Numbered from the stretch's first letter, positions 1 to 8,583 are shown. The stretch: DNA of 9,940 bases from Verrucomicrobiota bacterium (GCA_030832235.1 JAURJO010000307.1:1-9940), one strand, 5' to 3'. A program made the numbers and translations. Notes: generated from the sequence alone by a model not told the origin.

Positions 1-2798
1 AGACGCCGACCAACGCGATCGCCGGCCGCGGCGACAACGCCAACATCGCCCTCCGCGGACTCGGCGCCGGCAACACCCTGGTGCTGCTCAACGGCCGCCG
101 CATGCCGTTCCATCCGTTCACGTCCGGCGCGGTCTCGCCGGTCAACGTCAACGTGCTCCCCTCCGCCGTGCAGCAGATCGAGGTGCTGCGCGACGGCGCG
201 TCGTCGATTTACGGCTCGGACGCCGTCGCCGGCGTCGTGAACTACATCGCCCGGCGCCGCCCCGCCGGCGGCGACGTCTCCTTTCGCTACGGCACGACCG
301 AGCACGGCGGCGGCACCGACTACCAGCTGAAGCTCGGCTACGCCTCCCCGTTCGCCCGGGGCCGCGGCAATTACATGGTCGGCGCCAGCATCTACACCCG
401 CGACCCGATCTACCTGCGGCAGCGCGAAATCTCCCAATCGGCTGACAAGACCCGCTACGCCCGCGATCCGTTCAACGCCGCCGGCGGCTCGCAGGACGAC
501 CGCACGCCCATCGGTATCTGGCCGCGTTTCACGACCGCGACGTCCACCACCAACCGCTGGCTCTACCCGATCAACGGCGTCCCCACCCTCACGACGGTGA
601 CGATCCCCCGCGCACAGTACGCCGACTACAATCCCTACATCATCGGCCAGCCGCAGAGCACGCGTTACTCCCTCAACACCCGCGTGGAATACGAGCTGCG
701 CCCGCGCCTCCGTTTCTTCGGCGAGTTCACCGGCTACTTCTCCACCTCGATGACCCAGCGGCAGCCCATCACGCTCGCCGACAGCGACCGGGTGGTGACG
801 CTTTCGGCGAACAACCCCTACAACCCGTTCGGTTCCCGCTTTTACAGCCCGACGGGGGCGCCTAATTCCGACGGCACGCCCCGCCTCACCGGCAACCCGC
901 AGACGATCTCCATCGGCGACATGATCATGGCCGACGGCGGCCCGGAGCGCATTGAGACCTCCAACCGCATGCACCGGTTCCTTGTCGGCCTGCAGGGCAA
1001 GTTCGGCCAGTCCACCTGGGAATGGGAGCTCGGCCTCATGACGGGCGGCGTGCGCGCCACGGACAGCGCGGTCAACTCCATCCGCGACTCGCTGCTGATC
1101 GCCGCCGCCCAGCGCACCGACGCCACCGCTTGGAACCCCTTCCCCTACACCTTCAAGGTCGCGAACAACGCCGTGGTCGCCGACCAGCCCTACGCCAACC
1201 CCGAAAGCGTGCGCGGCGGCTACACCCAGGCCGCGACCCGCTACGGCAACACCCGCGTGGACAGCCTCGACGCCCGCGCGAGCGGCGACGTGATCGACCT
1301 GTGGTCGGGACCAGTCGGCGCCTCGTTCGGCGTCGAGTGGCGCCGCGACTTCAAACTCGACCGCAAGCTGCCGTTCATCGGCAAGAACCCCGCGGACTCC
1401 GGCCTCGATCCGAACGACAACGACATCATCGTCATGTCGCCGCGCGATGTCTTCCGCGCCTCGCGCACGATCGCCAGCGCCTACGCCGAGACCGCGGTGC
1501 CGCTCGTCTCGCGCCGCAACAACCTCCCTCTCGTGCGCTCCCTCGACCTCAGCGCCTCGGCGCGCTTCGAACGTTACAGCGACTTCGGCGACACCACGAA
1601 ACCGAAGCTCGGCCTCACCTGGCGGCCGCATTCCCGCGTGCTCCTCCGCGCGTCGCGCAACGAGGGATTTCTGGCCCCCGATCTCACGCGGGTCTACGCG
1701 CCGACGCAGTTCTCCCGCACCAGCCCGCCGGGCGAACTCGACACGGTGCGCAGCAATTTCTTCACCGGCGCCGGCCGGCCCGCCGACACCCGTGTGCTCA
1801 CGATCAATTACAACATCGCCAACCGCGAGCTGCAGCCCGAGGTCTCGAAGGGGATCAGCGCGGGCTTCGGGCTCGAGGTTCCCGGCATCAAGGGACTCAC
1901 GGTCACGGTGGATTACTGGGAGATCGAGCAACGCAGCCTCATCATATCGCGCGGACGCGACACCTCGCTCGATGATTCCCGCCTGCGCGCCTACACGCAG
2001 GCGCAACTCGCCGCGGGAGTGCCCCTCGCGCAGATCGACGTCGGCTACCGACTCACCCCCGGCGACGAGTCGGGTAACTACAAGGGCGACCCCAACACCC
2101 TGCGCGCGAAGGTGTCGGCGCAGGACCAGGCGCTTTTCGCCGCCGCCAACGCCGGACTCGCCCCCTCGCGCCAAATGGCGCCGCTCGGCACGCTGATCGG
2201 CGGCATCAACACCTTCCGCAACAGCACCGGCCGCAACTTCACCAACGGCTTCGACTACACGCTGCGCTACCAGCTGCCGCCGACGCGCCTCGGCCGCCTC
2301 GGCCTCTCGATCGAGTGGGCGCAGTTCCTGAACAAGTTCTCCAAGCTCACGCCGACCGACGAGAAGAACGACACCGTGCACAACATGGACCTCCCGCGCA
2401 CCAAGGTCGGCAGCAACCTGACGTGGCGCCTGGGTAATTGGAGCGCGTCCGCCAACTTCACGTACCACTCGCCGATCTGGACCGGCTCCAACGCGTCGCA
2501 GGCGAGCTACGACCGCCTGAAGGACCAGGTCACCTACCTCCGCGCGATCTACAACAACGGCGCCCTCGCCTACCACGAGATCGGCGACAAGCAGACGCAG
2601 CTCAACCTCGGCCTCGGCTACCGCTGGGGCGCGCAGGCCAACCCGTGGCTGCGCCGCACCTCGTTGCGCGTCGGCGTGAACAACGTCCAGGACCGCGAGC
2701 CCACGCACAGCCAGGCCCAGACCGGCTACACCGGCAGCATGGGCTCCAGCCTCTGGGTCGGCCGCGCCTACTCCCTCACCTACGGCCGGGATTTCTGA
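1..2798 (+). CDS. TonB-dependent outer-membrane receptor, 5'-truncated by the window edge
   Basis: Family role: a 22-stranded outer-membrane barrel with an N-terminal plug that takes up bound ligands using TonB/ExbBD energy. Seen: the reading frame is open from base 3, with no stop, and about 931 residues are visible. The first bases already encode plug sequence (IALRGLGAGNTLVLLNGRR), so the GTG at 81 is an internal codon, not the start. The signal peptide, any TonB box and the first part of the plug lie upstream of the window. The plug hallmark IEVLRDGASSIYGSDAVAGV is at about 177-236. The barrel contains family-typical segments: NNPYNPFG near 810-833, RASRNEGFLAPDL near 1648-1686, a VDYWEIEQ strand near 1908-1931, and GVNNVQDREP near the end. 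The protein ends in Phe (GRDF), as expected for the C-terminal barrel-assembly signal. The protein style resembles the expanded receptor families of Opitutaceae. No SusD partner is adjacent on the 3' side. The ligand is unknown. It converges with the sulfatase cluster, so it is not in that transcription unit. Confidence 0.95.
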   Translation, partial: TPTNAIAGRGDNANIALRGLGAGNTLVLLNGRRMPFHPFTSGAVSPVNVNVLPSAVQQIEVLRDGASSIYGSDAVAGVVNYIARRRPAGGDVSFRYGTTEHGGGTDYQLKLGYASPFARGRGNYMVGASIYTRDPIYLRQREISQSADKTRYARDPFNAAGGSQDDRTPIGIWPRFTTATSTTNRWLYPINGVPTLTTVTIPRAQYADYNPYIIGQPQSTRYSLNTRVEYELRPRLRFFGEFTGYFSTSMTQRQPITLADSDRVVTLSANNPYNPFGSRFYSPTGAPNSDGTPRLTGNPQTISIGDMIMADGGPERIETSNRMHRFLVGLQGKFGQSTWEWELGLMTGGVRATDSAVNSIRDSLLIAAAQRTDATAWNPFPYTFKVANNAVVADQPYANPESVRGGYTQAATRYGNTRVDSLDARASGDVIDLWSGPVGASFGVEWRRDFKLDRKLPFIGKNPADSGLDPNDNDIIVMSPRDVFRASRTIASAYAETAVPLVSRRNNLPLVRSLDLSASARFERYSDFGDTTKPKLGLTWRPHSRVLLRASRNEGFLAPDLTRVYAPTQFSRTSPPGELDTVRSNFFTGAGRPADTRVLTINYNIANRELQPEVSKGISAGFGLEVPGIKGLTVTVDYWEIEQRSLIISRGRDTSLDDSRLRAYTQAQLAAGVPLAQIDVGYRLTPGDESGNYKGDPNTLRAKVSAQDQALFAAANAGLAPSRQMAPLGTLIGGINTFRNSTGRNFTNGFDYTLRYQLPPTRLGRLGLSIEWAQFLNKFSKLTPTDEKNDTVHNMDLPRTKVGSNLTWRLGNWSASANFTYHSPIWTGSNASQASYDRLKDQVTYLRAIYNNGALAYHEIGDKQTQLNLGLGYRWGAQANPWLRRTSLRVGVNNVQDREPTHSQAQTGYTGSMGSSLWVGRAYSLTYGRDF

Positions 2799-2928
2799 GC
2801 CGTCGGGAGTCGGGGTAAATGCAGCCGGGCGCCCCCGCAGGAAACCGGATGCGAACGCGTCAGCGAAGGAGCAAGGGACTCGACGAAGCTAGGGGCCTGC
2901 CAACCAACCTCCGGAACGCCCGTTGCCA
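2799..2928. other. Convergent intergenic spacer between receptor and exported-protein genes
   Basis: These 130 bases separate the stop codons of two converging genes. A bidirectional terminator would be expected here. I see GC-rich stretches (for example GGGCGCCC near 2829) but no hairpin followed by a T-run on either strand. The only T5 run, near 2935-2939, is inside the 3' end of the - strand gene. Nothing else is recognisable. Confidence 0.6.
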
Positions 2929-5520
2929 TCACCGTTTTTCCACGCGCTCTGCATCGACTCGTGGCCAAGGCCGGAAACGGCCGGAGGAACCTTCACGAGG
3001 AACCAGCAGATAGGCCACGGGGTGCTCCACGGCCGGCAAGTTGTAGGTCACACTCCACCGTCGGACGACCGGATCGTAGTCGGATTGCCAGAATGCCCGC
3101 TCCGAATCGCCCTGGATAACAGGTTCGCGCCCCGTCGCTGTGAGTCGGAACAAATCCACCGCATCCGCGGCCGGTAGTCCGGTGATCCGGACCGGAATCC
3201 ATCCAAGTCCGCCCTCGATTGAAAAGGACTCCTCTCGCGTGCCCGAGCCGCGGAGTGAAAGCGGCCACGATTGAATCGTGGAGCCGTCCGGCAGCCGTGC
3301 CACCGGACGGTTGCCGGACGCCTCGCGATGCACCGGACGCCAAGTATTGGCTCCGGCCGCCAGCCCCGCGGCAAACTTCGGGTCGGGTCCGTAGTATCTC
3401 TCGGCCGCCAGGGGAATAAGCAGCAACTCAAGCAGCATCTCCACGTGGTCGCCCGCTTCGAGGGTCGCGAGAGCGGGCGGCGGCACGATCTCCGCCGCGA
3501 GATGAGCCTTCGCACCCGGGCTGCGCCCGGCCCTGAAAAAGGGGGATGGAATATTCCGGCCGCCAAGCGTCGCACGCCACTCACGCACAATCAGACCGCG
3601 GGAGGCCTGACCGACGCGCGAGCCGTCCGCACGCGTCTCGCCATGGAGCGAGAGCCACGGCTGCTCGCCGCGCGCGGCCCACGCTGGAGGGAGGCGCGCG
3701 GGCGGTATCAAGTCACGCCGGAGTTCGGCGGCGAGTCCCCCGACATCACCCGAAGCCAGCAGCGTGGCATCAGCCTCGTTGTAGAAGTCCGCGCCGAGCT
3801 GGAAAAGAGCCAGACGCGAGAACTCCACGCGTCGAGTCACCTCGTGGCGGACGCGCAGGTAGACGCGGAGACCGTCGTCGGTGCGCGGAAGGAAGACCTC
3901 GGTGCGGCTCCGGATTGCGTCATCGTCGGAAACCTCGTCGTACGTGACCTGGGCAAGGTTGGGTCCGTAGCTGGCGTAGCGCGCGACGTTTCTCCGGAAC
4001 GGCACGTACCGGCCCGCCGGATCGAGGCGTACCATCGTGTCGCCACCACCCACGTTCCCGGTCCACGCCCAACGTTCGTCCTTGGCGTACCCTCGCTGGA
4101 ATAGCGGCCGGAAGTCCGTGAGCAGCGCCCGCCGCATGACTCGCCCGGGTTGAAGGCAGATCGACTCACCGAACGACCCAAGGGCGAGCTGATCCCAGAA
4201 ACCGTTGTGTCCCCAGCCGACGAGCGAGAGTTGCGCCAGTGAGGCGGTCGGCACCCCGCCCCAGCGCGCGAAGGTGATGCCGTAGCGAAAGCTGACGCGG
4301 GAATTTCCCGGAAGGCCAAGCCACGTGCGCCCGTGCATCCATGGACCCATGTGGGGAAGAGGCGCGCCGGATTTGGCCACATGCCAGTTCTTGCTCACCT
4401 GCACGGGGAGGCCGCTGGGTCTACGGGCGTCGTCCAGCACCATCGGCACGTAGCCGATGATCGCTTTGGCCGGAAGGTGGTCGAAGTTCAGCCCGATGCT
4501 TTGCGGCTCTCCCGAACGGTTCTCCACCGTGACGGCGTAGGACTCCCATGCGTCAAGCATCCGTTCCGGGTAGCCGCCCTCCTCCGGTTTGGGCCAAGGC
4601 GGCGCCTCAATTCGGAGCGTCGGCGCGACCTCCTCCGCGTTCCAAGCCACCGTTGCCTTGCCGCGTGGGTCATCGGGAGTGATGTGAACGACGATATCCT
4701 CGGGCCGTGGAAGCGCACGACTCGGCGCGCCGCCTCCCCAGGAAAGTTGGGTGCGCTGCTCACTTGCAGCCGCCCAGGGGTGTACTCCGCGCGTCTCCGA
4801 TTCGAGGGATTGGCCTTCCATCCGCATGCTCAGACGGGCCCGGGCGGATCCCAGTGGCTCAGAGGGACGCACCACGAGCAGCAGGACAAGCCGGTCCGGC
4901 CACGCGGACACCTCCAGGCGGGCGTCAACGGGCAGTCGTTCTCCGGCGGAGGCGCGGAACTCCAGATCGTGCAACGCGAACTTCTGGAAGAAACGCCCGC
5001 TCTCGATGATCCGCACGGGAAAGTCCGCGGAGGAGTCCGGTTGTCCGCGCGCATTGAGCGGGAGCGCCTTCCTGCCGGCGCAGTGGAAATCAAGATCGCC
5101 GACCCGGATGACGATCTCCAGCCGGGCCGGCGGAAGCGGGGTGGCCTCGAGCAACTCGGTCACGACCTCAACTTCCCCCACGGGCGCCGGGCGGCGAAGA
5201 AAGCCGGTCAGCGCGATTTTCTCCGTGTCGACATCGGCGGCAAAATGTCCGGTGGCGAGACGCAGGAAACGCCTCGCGGACGAGTAGGCCGCCTCGCTCG
5301 CATCTTCGGGTCGATAGTTCGTCACATAGGGCGCCCCTTCACGCCAACTCAGGGCCGTGTGGTCTCCGATTTGCGGGAGGATCGCGGAAAGTGCGGCCTC
5401 GCGCGGCCCGCCCAACGCGACGCCGGCCGTGATAACGACTGCCGCGAGGAAGCTGAGAAAGCGGCCTCCTGCCGGGGTCGCGGGCACCGTGGCGAAGAAT
5501 CGACCGAAGCGTGCAGGCAT
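2929..5520 (-). CDS. Large uncharacterised exported protein (863 aa)
   Basis: I do not recognise this protein and assign no function. Seen: an ATG at 5520 directly preceded in frame by GTG at 5523; the frame is closed by a TGA at 5559-5557, so the start is one of these two. No clear Shine-Dalgarno precedes either. Arginines and a hydrophobic stretch at about residues 20-38 (FLSFLAAVVITAGVALGG) look like a signal peptide or membrane anchor, so it is probably exported. The rest has no further obvious membrane segment. It alternates short beta-type segments with a Trp/Gly-rich core: GWGHNGFWDQLALGSFGES at about 435-453, then LLTDFRPLF, WTGNVGGGDTMVRLD, YASYGPNLAQVTYDE and FLPRTDDGLRVYLRVRHEV (to about 561). 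The two visible Cys residues are at about 147 and 455. This pattern suggests beta-sandwich domains, possibly carbohydrate-related, but that is inference. It follows the sulfatase gene on the same strand after a gap of about 160 bases. The length, intact frame and export signal argue for a real gene. Confidence 0.85.
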   Translation of the reverse strand: MPARFGRFFATVPATPAGGRFLSFLAAVVITAGVALGGPREAALSAILPQIGDHTALSWREGAPYVTNYRPEDASEAAYSSARRFLRLATGHFAADVDTEKIALTGFLRRPAPVGEVEVVTELLEATPLPPARLEIVIRVGDLDFHCAGRKALPLNARGQPDSSADFPVRIIESGRFFQKFALHDLEFRASAGERLPVDARLEVSAWPDRLVLLLVVRPSEPLGSARARLSMRMEGQSLESETRGVHPWAAASEQRTQLSWGGGAPSRALPRPEDIVVHITPDDPRGKATVAWNAEEVAPTLRIEAPPWPKPEEGGYPERMLDAWESYAVTVENRSGEPQSIGLNFDHLPAKAIIGYVPMVLDDARRPSGLPVQVSKNWHVAKSGAPLPHMGPWMHGRTWLGLPGNSRVSFRYGITFARWGGVPTASLAQLSLVGWGHNGFWDQLALGSFGESICLQPGRVMRRALLTDFRPLFQRGYAKDERWAWTGNVGGGDTMVRLDPAGRYVPFRRNVARYASYGPNLAQVTYDEVSDDDAIRSRTEVFLPRTDDGLRVYLRVRHEVTRRVEFSRLALFQLGADFYNEADATLLASGDVGGLAAELRRDLIPPARLPPAWAARGEQPWLSLHGETRADGSRVGQASRGLIVREWRATLGGRNIPSPFFRAGRSPGAKAHLAAEIVPPPALATLEAGDHVEMLLELLLIPLAAERYYGPDPKFAAGLAAGANTWRPVHREASGNRPVARLPDGSTIQSWPLSLRGSGTREESFSIEGGLGWIPVRITGLPAADAVDLFRLTATGREPVIQGDSERAFWQSDYDPVVRRWSVTYNLPAVEHPVAYLLVPREGSSGRFRPWPRVDAERVEKR

Positions 5521-5523
5521 CAC

Positions 5524-5683
5524 GCAAACGAGGGCTTCAGTGACGGGCGGATAAGATCACGCCACCCCGGGCATTTCCCGCGCCGTGGTGCTCGAGTCCG
5601 CGGCATCTTCCCGGATTTTTTCACCGGCGCTTCCGTCCCTCCGAAGGCCGTCGGGAAGGTCCGCCGACCTGTTCCGAAGCCGC
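5524..5683. other. Intergenic gap between sulfatase and exported-protein genes
   Basis: About 160 non-coding bases, much longer than the other gaps in this - strand cluster. It could hold a promoter or processing site for the downstream exported protein. I find no convincing -35/-10 pair. There is only a weak CCGG...CCGG pairing around an A-rich loop near 5620, which is too short to call a terminator. A small overlapping - strand frame (5801-5520) crosses the region but runs through the sulfatase 3' end in another frame and looks spurious. Confidence 0.5.
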
Positions 5684-7114
5684 TCACGGCAAACTGCCCG
5701 CGGATGCGGCGGGCCGACCCTTTGCCTTCGAGGGCACCGTCACCGGTCCGCCAGGACTGATGCAGTCCGGGCTGGGTTTCTCCGGCAGCGAGGCCTTCCA
5801 CTCGAGCGCGAGCTGGGTCAGCCGCGCGACGATCGCGGGATTCTCCTTCGCCACATCCGTGGCCTCCGCGCGGTCGTCAACCAGGCGATGCAGGGTGACG
5901 CGGCTCGCGTCGTAGGTCAGCGCGAGTTTCCAATCCCCGTCTCGCACGGCGAGCCGCGGCCACCAGTCCGGTTCCGTCTTGTTGCCGCGCCATTCCCAGA
6001 AGATCGGACGCGTGCGGGTGACCGCCTGGCCCCGAAAAGCAGCGAGGAGGTTCTCCCCGTCGCCCCGATAATCGCCGGGCAGCGTCACACCGGCCGCGGC
6101 GCAGAGGGTCGGCAGAAGGTCGACCGCCGTGACCACCGTGCGCTCGTTGATCACTCCCGCGGGCGCGTGCCCGGGCCAGCGGACGAGGAAGGGAACGCGG
6201 ATGCCGCCCTCGAACAGGCTGCGCTTTCGTCCCCGCAGGCCGCCCGTTTGGCCCATGCTGTAGTAGGTGTCGTAACGCCCGGGCCGGCCCTTCCGGTCCG
6301 GACCTCCGGTCCACTCGGGACCGTTGTCGCTGGAGAAAATGACGATCGTATTGTCCTCCACGCGGAGTTCCCGCAGCGCGTCGAGGATCTTCCCCACGGC
6401 CTTGTCGCCATCGCTGATGACCGCGGCATAGACCTGCTTCTGCTCGTCGAGGTGTTTCCATTTCTCCATCGACTCCGGGGTCGGCACGTGGGGCGTGTGG
6501 CTCTCATGGAGCCAGACGTTGACATAGAACGGCTTTCCCTCGGTCGACCGCATGAAGCGCACGGCGTGGTCCGCGATATCGTGAAGCCCAACCTGCGGCC
6601 CGGGCCCGTTGAACACCGCGGATTCGTCGAGGCCGTAAGCGGCGGGCAGCGGCGCGCCGGTGGCGCCGGAATTCGTCAGGTGCCACTTGCCGAAGTGCCC
6701 GGTGCGGTAGCCGGCCTGCTTGAGAAAGCGCGGGAGCATCGGGGCCCGTGGATCCAGCCAATCGGGCATGCCACGCTGAACATTGATTCCGGGGGCGAAA
6801 TGCTCGTGGACGCAGAAGCGGGCAGGAAACATCCCGGTCATCGCCGCCGTTCGGCTCGGCGAGCACACCGGGTTCAGAACATTGAACTGCCGGAAGTCCA
6901 CGCCCTCCCTGGCCAGCCGATCCAGATGCGGAGTCTGCAACCAAGGATGGCCGCGGCTGGAGAGATCGCCCCAACCCCAGTCGTCGGCGAAGATGAAGAC
7001 GATGTTGGGCCGAGGAGGCGCCCCGACCGCGACCGGACCCGCGAGGAGCGGCGCCACGGCGATCGCAAGCTGCAACGCGAGGAACGAGAAGCCTCGCGGA
7101 ATAAAGGTTGTCAT
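5684..7114 (-). CDS. Secreted formylglycine-dependent sulfatase (476 aa), downstream copy
   Basis: Hydrolyses sulfate esters; substrate unknown. Start chosen at the ATG at 7114: it gives a signal peptide (MTTFIPRGFSFLALQLAIAVA, ending near AVGA) and sits 19 bases after the preceding stop. The in-frame ATG at 7171 would add 19 non-signal-like residues and overlap that gene. No clear Shine-Dalgarno is seen. Sulfatase family (Pfam Sulfatase) residues, numbered from ATG 7114: metal-binding Asp pair at 44-45 in FIFADDWGWGDL; CSPSR at 84-88, whose Cys84 (bases 6865-6863) is the formylglycine precursor; GKWH at 142-145; HESHTPH from 203; SDNG at 262-265; Lys297 ahead of EGG at 302-304; DLLPTLC from 332. 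All key positions are present, so it should be active if matured by a formylglycine-generating enzyme, which is not in this window. A Pro/Ser/Gly-rich tail of roughly 30 residues follows the last helix. Length is typical for the family. It is a clear paralog of the sulfatase just upstream. Confidence 0.95.
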   Translation of the reverse strand: MTTFIPRGFSFLALQLAIAVAPLLAGPVAVGAPPRPNIVFIFADDWGWGDLSSRGHPWLQTPHLDRLAREGVDFRQFNVLNPVCSPSRTAAMTGMFPARFCVHEHFAPGINVQRGMPDWLDPRAPMLPRFLKQAGYRTGHFGKWHLTNSGATGAPLPAAYGLDESAVFNGPGPQVGLHDIADHAVRFMRSTEGKPFYVNVWLHESHTPHVPTPESMEKWKHLDEQKQVYAAVISDGDKAVGKILDALRELRVEDNTIVIFSSDNGPEWTGGPDRKGRPGRYDTYYSMGQTGGLRGRKRSLFEGGIRVPFLVRWPGHAPAGVINERTVVTAVDLLPTLCAAAGVTLPGDYRGDGENLLAAFRGQAVTRTRPIFWEWRGNKTEPDWWPRLAVRDGDWKLALTYDASRVTLHRLVDDRAEATDVAKENPAIVARLTQLALEWKASLPEKPSPDCISPGGPVTVPSKAKGRPAASAGSLP

Positions 7115-7133
7115 ACGCAGGTGGAGACGGGGA

Positions 7134-8534
7134 TCACGGGTTCCGCCGCCGTTCGGCCGAGAAGACGTCACCGGCGGGATTGGCCGGTAGCATGGCGTGC
7201 CAGGCGGCGAGTTTCTCTCGGAGTTGAGCGACCACCTCGGGACGCGAAGGGCTGAGGTCCGTTTTCTCCATCGGATCCTGCTGGAGATCGTAGAGCTCTA
7301 CGTGGTCCTGTTTCGGGCTAACGAGCAGTTTCCAGTGTGCGTCCACGACCACGTGGGCGGCCCAATGATCCGGCGCCTCCTTGCGCGGCGGCCAATGGGC
7401 GCCGATTCGCCAGAACAGCGGCTTGCTGCGCGACGGGGAAGCGCGCCCCTTGAACGCGGCCACTTGGCTGACGCCGTCCGGCACGTAGCCGGACGGGGGT
7501 TTGGCGCCGGCGATCTCGCAGAACGTAGGCAACAGATCCACGGCGGAGAGGAGCGAGACCTTATCGACCCTGCCCGCGGGAATCCGCCCGGGCCAGCGGG
7601 CGATGAACGGCACGTTGATGCCGCCCTCGAACAACGCGCCCTTGTAGCCCTTCCGGCCGGACGTGCTGCCCTTGGACGCGGCGATACCCCAACCGGCGCC
7701 GGTGGCGGTGTCGTAGGACAAATCGAGCTTCGCTCCGGCTCCCCCACGGGCGGGACCGTTGTCCGAACTGAAGATCACCAACGTGTTCTCGGTCAGTTTC
7801 AACCGGTCCAAGGCGGCAAGCACTTCGCCGATGCGGTCATCGGCGTGCGAAAGCACCGAGGCGTAGATTTGCTCTTCGCGGCTCTTCATGTCGCGGAAGC
7901 GCCACTCGTATTTCGGCACGGTGTGGAAGGGCGTGTGCGGCTCGTGAATCCACAGGTTGATGAAGAAGGGCCTCTTCGCCGCCGCACTTTTCTCGATGAA
8001 GGCGATCGCCCGGGCCGCGTCCTCGTGCACGGGCATCTGCTCGCCGGAGCAATTGAACGCACCGTATTCCTCGTAGCCATACGCCAGGGGCGTCGGCGAA
8101 TCGGGAATCATGTCGTTTCCGAGATGCCATTTGCCGAAGTGGGCCGTGGCGTAGCCCGCGGCGCCGAGCATCCGCGGGATGGTCGGCGCGGTCGTGGACA
8201 GCCAGTCCGGCATGTTGCGCTGCGCGTTGCTCTTCACCCAAGCAAAGTGCCCGTCGATGTTGTAGCGCGCGGGGAAGTGTCCGGTCAGGACCGCGGTGCG
8301 GCTCGGAGAGCACACTCCGCTCGCCACGGTGAAACGGTGGAAATCCGTCCCTTCGCGCGCCAGCCGGTCGATGTTGGGGGTCTTGATCCACGGATGACCA
8401 TGGCAGGACAAGTCACCCCAGCCCCAGTCATCCCCGAAGATGAAAACGATGTTGGGCGGCGCGGGCGTCGCGGCGATCGCCGTGGAGGCGAACGCCGCCA
8501 GCAAAAGCGCAAGAAGGCAGACGGTGGATTTCAT
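7134..8534 (-). CDS. Secreted formylglycine-dependent sulfatase (466 aa), upstream copy
   Basis: Second sulfate-ester hydrolase of the pair; substrate unknown. Start chosen at the ATG at 8534 because it opens a textbook signal peptide (MKSTVCLLALLLAAFASTAIAA, short basic start, hydrophobic core, AxA-type site). The longer frame to 8657 would overlap the heme-protein gene and add a non-signal leader. No strong Shine-Dalgarno precedes it. Active-site residues from ATG 8534: Asp pair 35-36 in FIFGDDWGWGDL; CSPSR at 75-79 with Cys75 (bases 8312-8310) as formylglycine precursor; GKWH 134-137; HEPHTPF from 197; SDNG 257-260; Lys298 ahead of EGG 303-305; DLLPTFC from 333. It differs from its neighbour around residues 261-297, where a longer Gly/Ala/Ser-rich loop lies between SDNG and the EGG motif, and in the 138-170 region. 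Both are places where sulfatases contact substrate, so the two enzymes probably prefer different esters. It begins 49 bases after the heme-protein stop, consistent with an operon. Confidence 0.96.
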   Translation of the reverse strand: MKSTVCLLALLLAAFASTAIAATPAPPNIVFIFGDDWGWGDLSCHGHPWIKTPNIDRLAREGTDFHRFTVASGVCSPSRTAVLTGHFPARYNIDGHFAWVKSNAQRNMPDWLSTTAPTIPRMLGAAGYATAHFGKWHLGNDMIPDSPTPLAYGYEEYGAFNCSGEQMPVHEDAARAIAFIEKSAAAKRPFFINLWIHEPHTPFHTVPKYEWRFRDMKSREEQIYASVLSHADDRIGEVLAALDRLKLTENTLVIFSSDNGPARGGAGAKLDLSYDTATGAGWGIAASKGSTSGRKGYKGALFEGGINVPFIARWPGRIPAGRVDKVSLLSAVDLLPTFCEIAGAKPPSGYVPDGVSQVAAFKGRASPSRSKPLFWRIGAHWPPRKEAPDHWAAHVVVDAHWKLLVSPKQDHVELYDLQQDPMEKTDLSPSRPEVVAQLREKLAAWHAMLPANPAGDVFSAERRRNP

Positions 8535-8583
8535 GATTAGGAACTGGATTGGAGCGAGAGCCGTGGGCCGGGACGCAATTCGC

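Noticed and set aside
1022..2196. Overlapping + strand frames (1022-1975 and 1447-2196) inside the receptor gene
   Set aside because: Arg/Pro/Ala-rich frame-shifted readings of the receptor, which itself is continuous and motif-bearing.
2799..2928. Possible rho-independent terminator in the convergent spacer
   Set aside because: GC-rich palindromic bits are present but none is followed by a T-run on either strand.
3271..4104. 277-codon + strand frame opposite the exported-protein gene
   Set aside because: Arg-rich antisense shadow with no domain or plausible start context.
4333..5760. 475-codon + strand frame opposite the exported-protein gene
   Set aside because: Charged, low-complexity sequence with no signal or domain. 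The - strand frame is longer, has an export signal and structured-looking sequence.
7115..7171. Longer N-terminus for the downstream sulfatase (start at 7171)
   Set aside because: The extra 19 residues would precede the signal peptide and overlap the upstream stop; the ATG at 7114 fits better.
5585..7255. 556-codon open frame on the + strand opposite the downstream sulfatase
   Set aside because: It is fully antisense to a motif-complete sulfatase, has Arg/Gly/Pro-rich sequence without a domain, and is a common by-product of GC-rich codon usage.
7197..8540. 447-codon open frame on the + strand opposite the upstream sulfatase
   Set aside because: It mirrors the sulfatase gene over nearly its full length and has no recognisable protein features. 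Similar antisense frames over both paralogs reflect shared codon bias.
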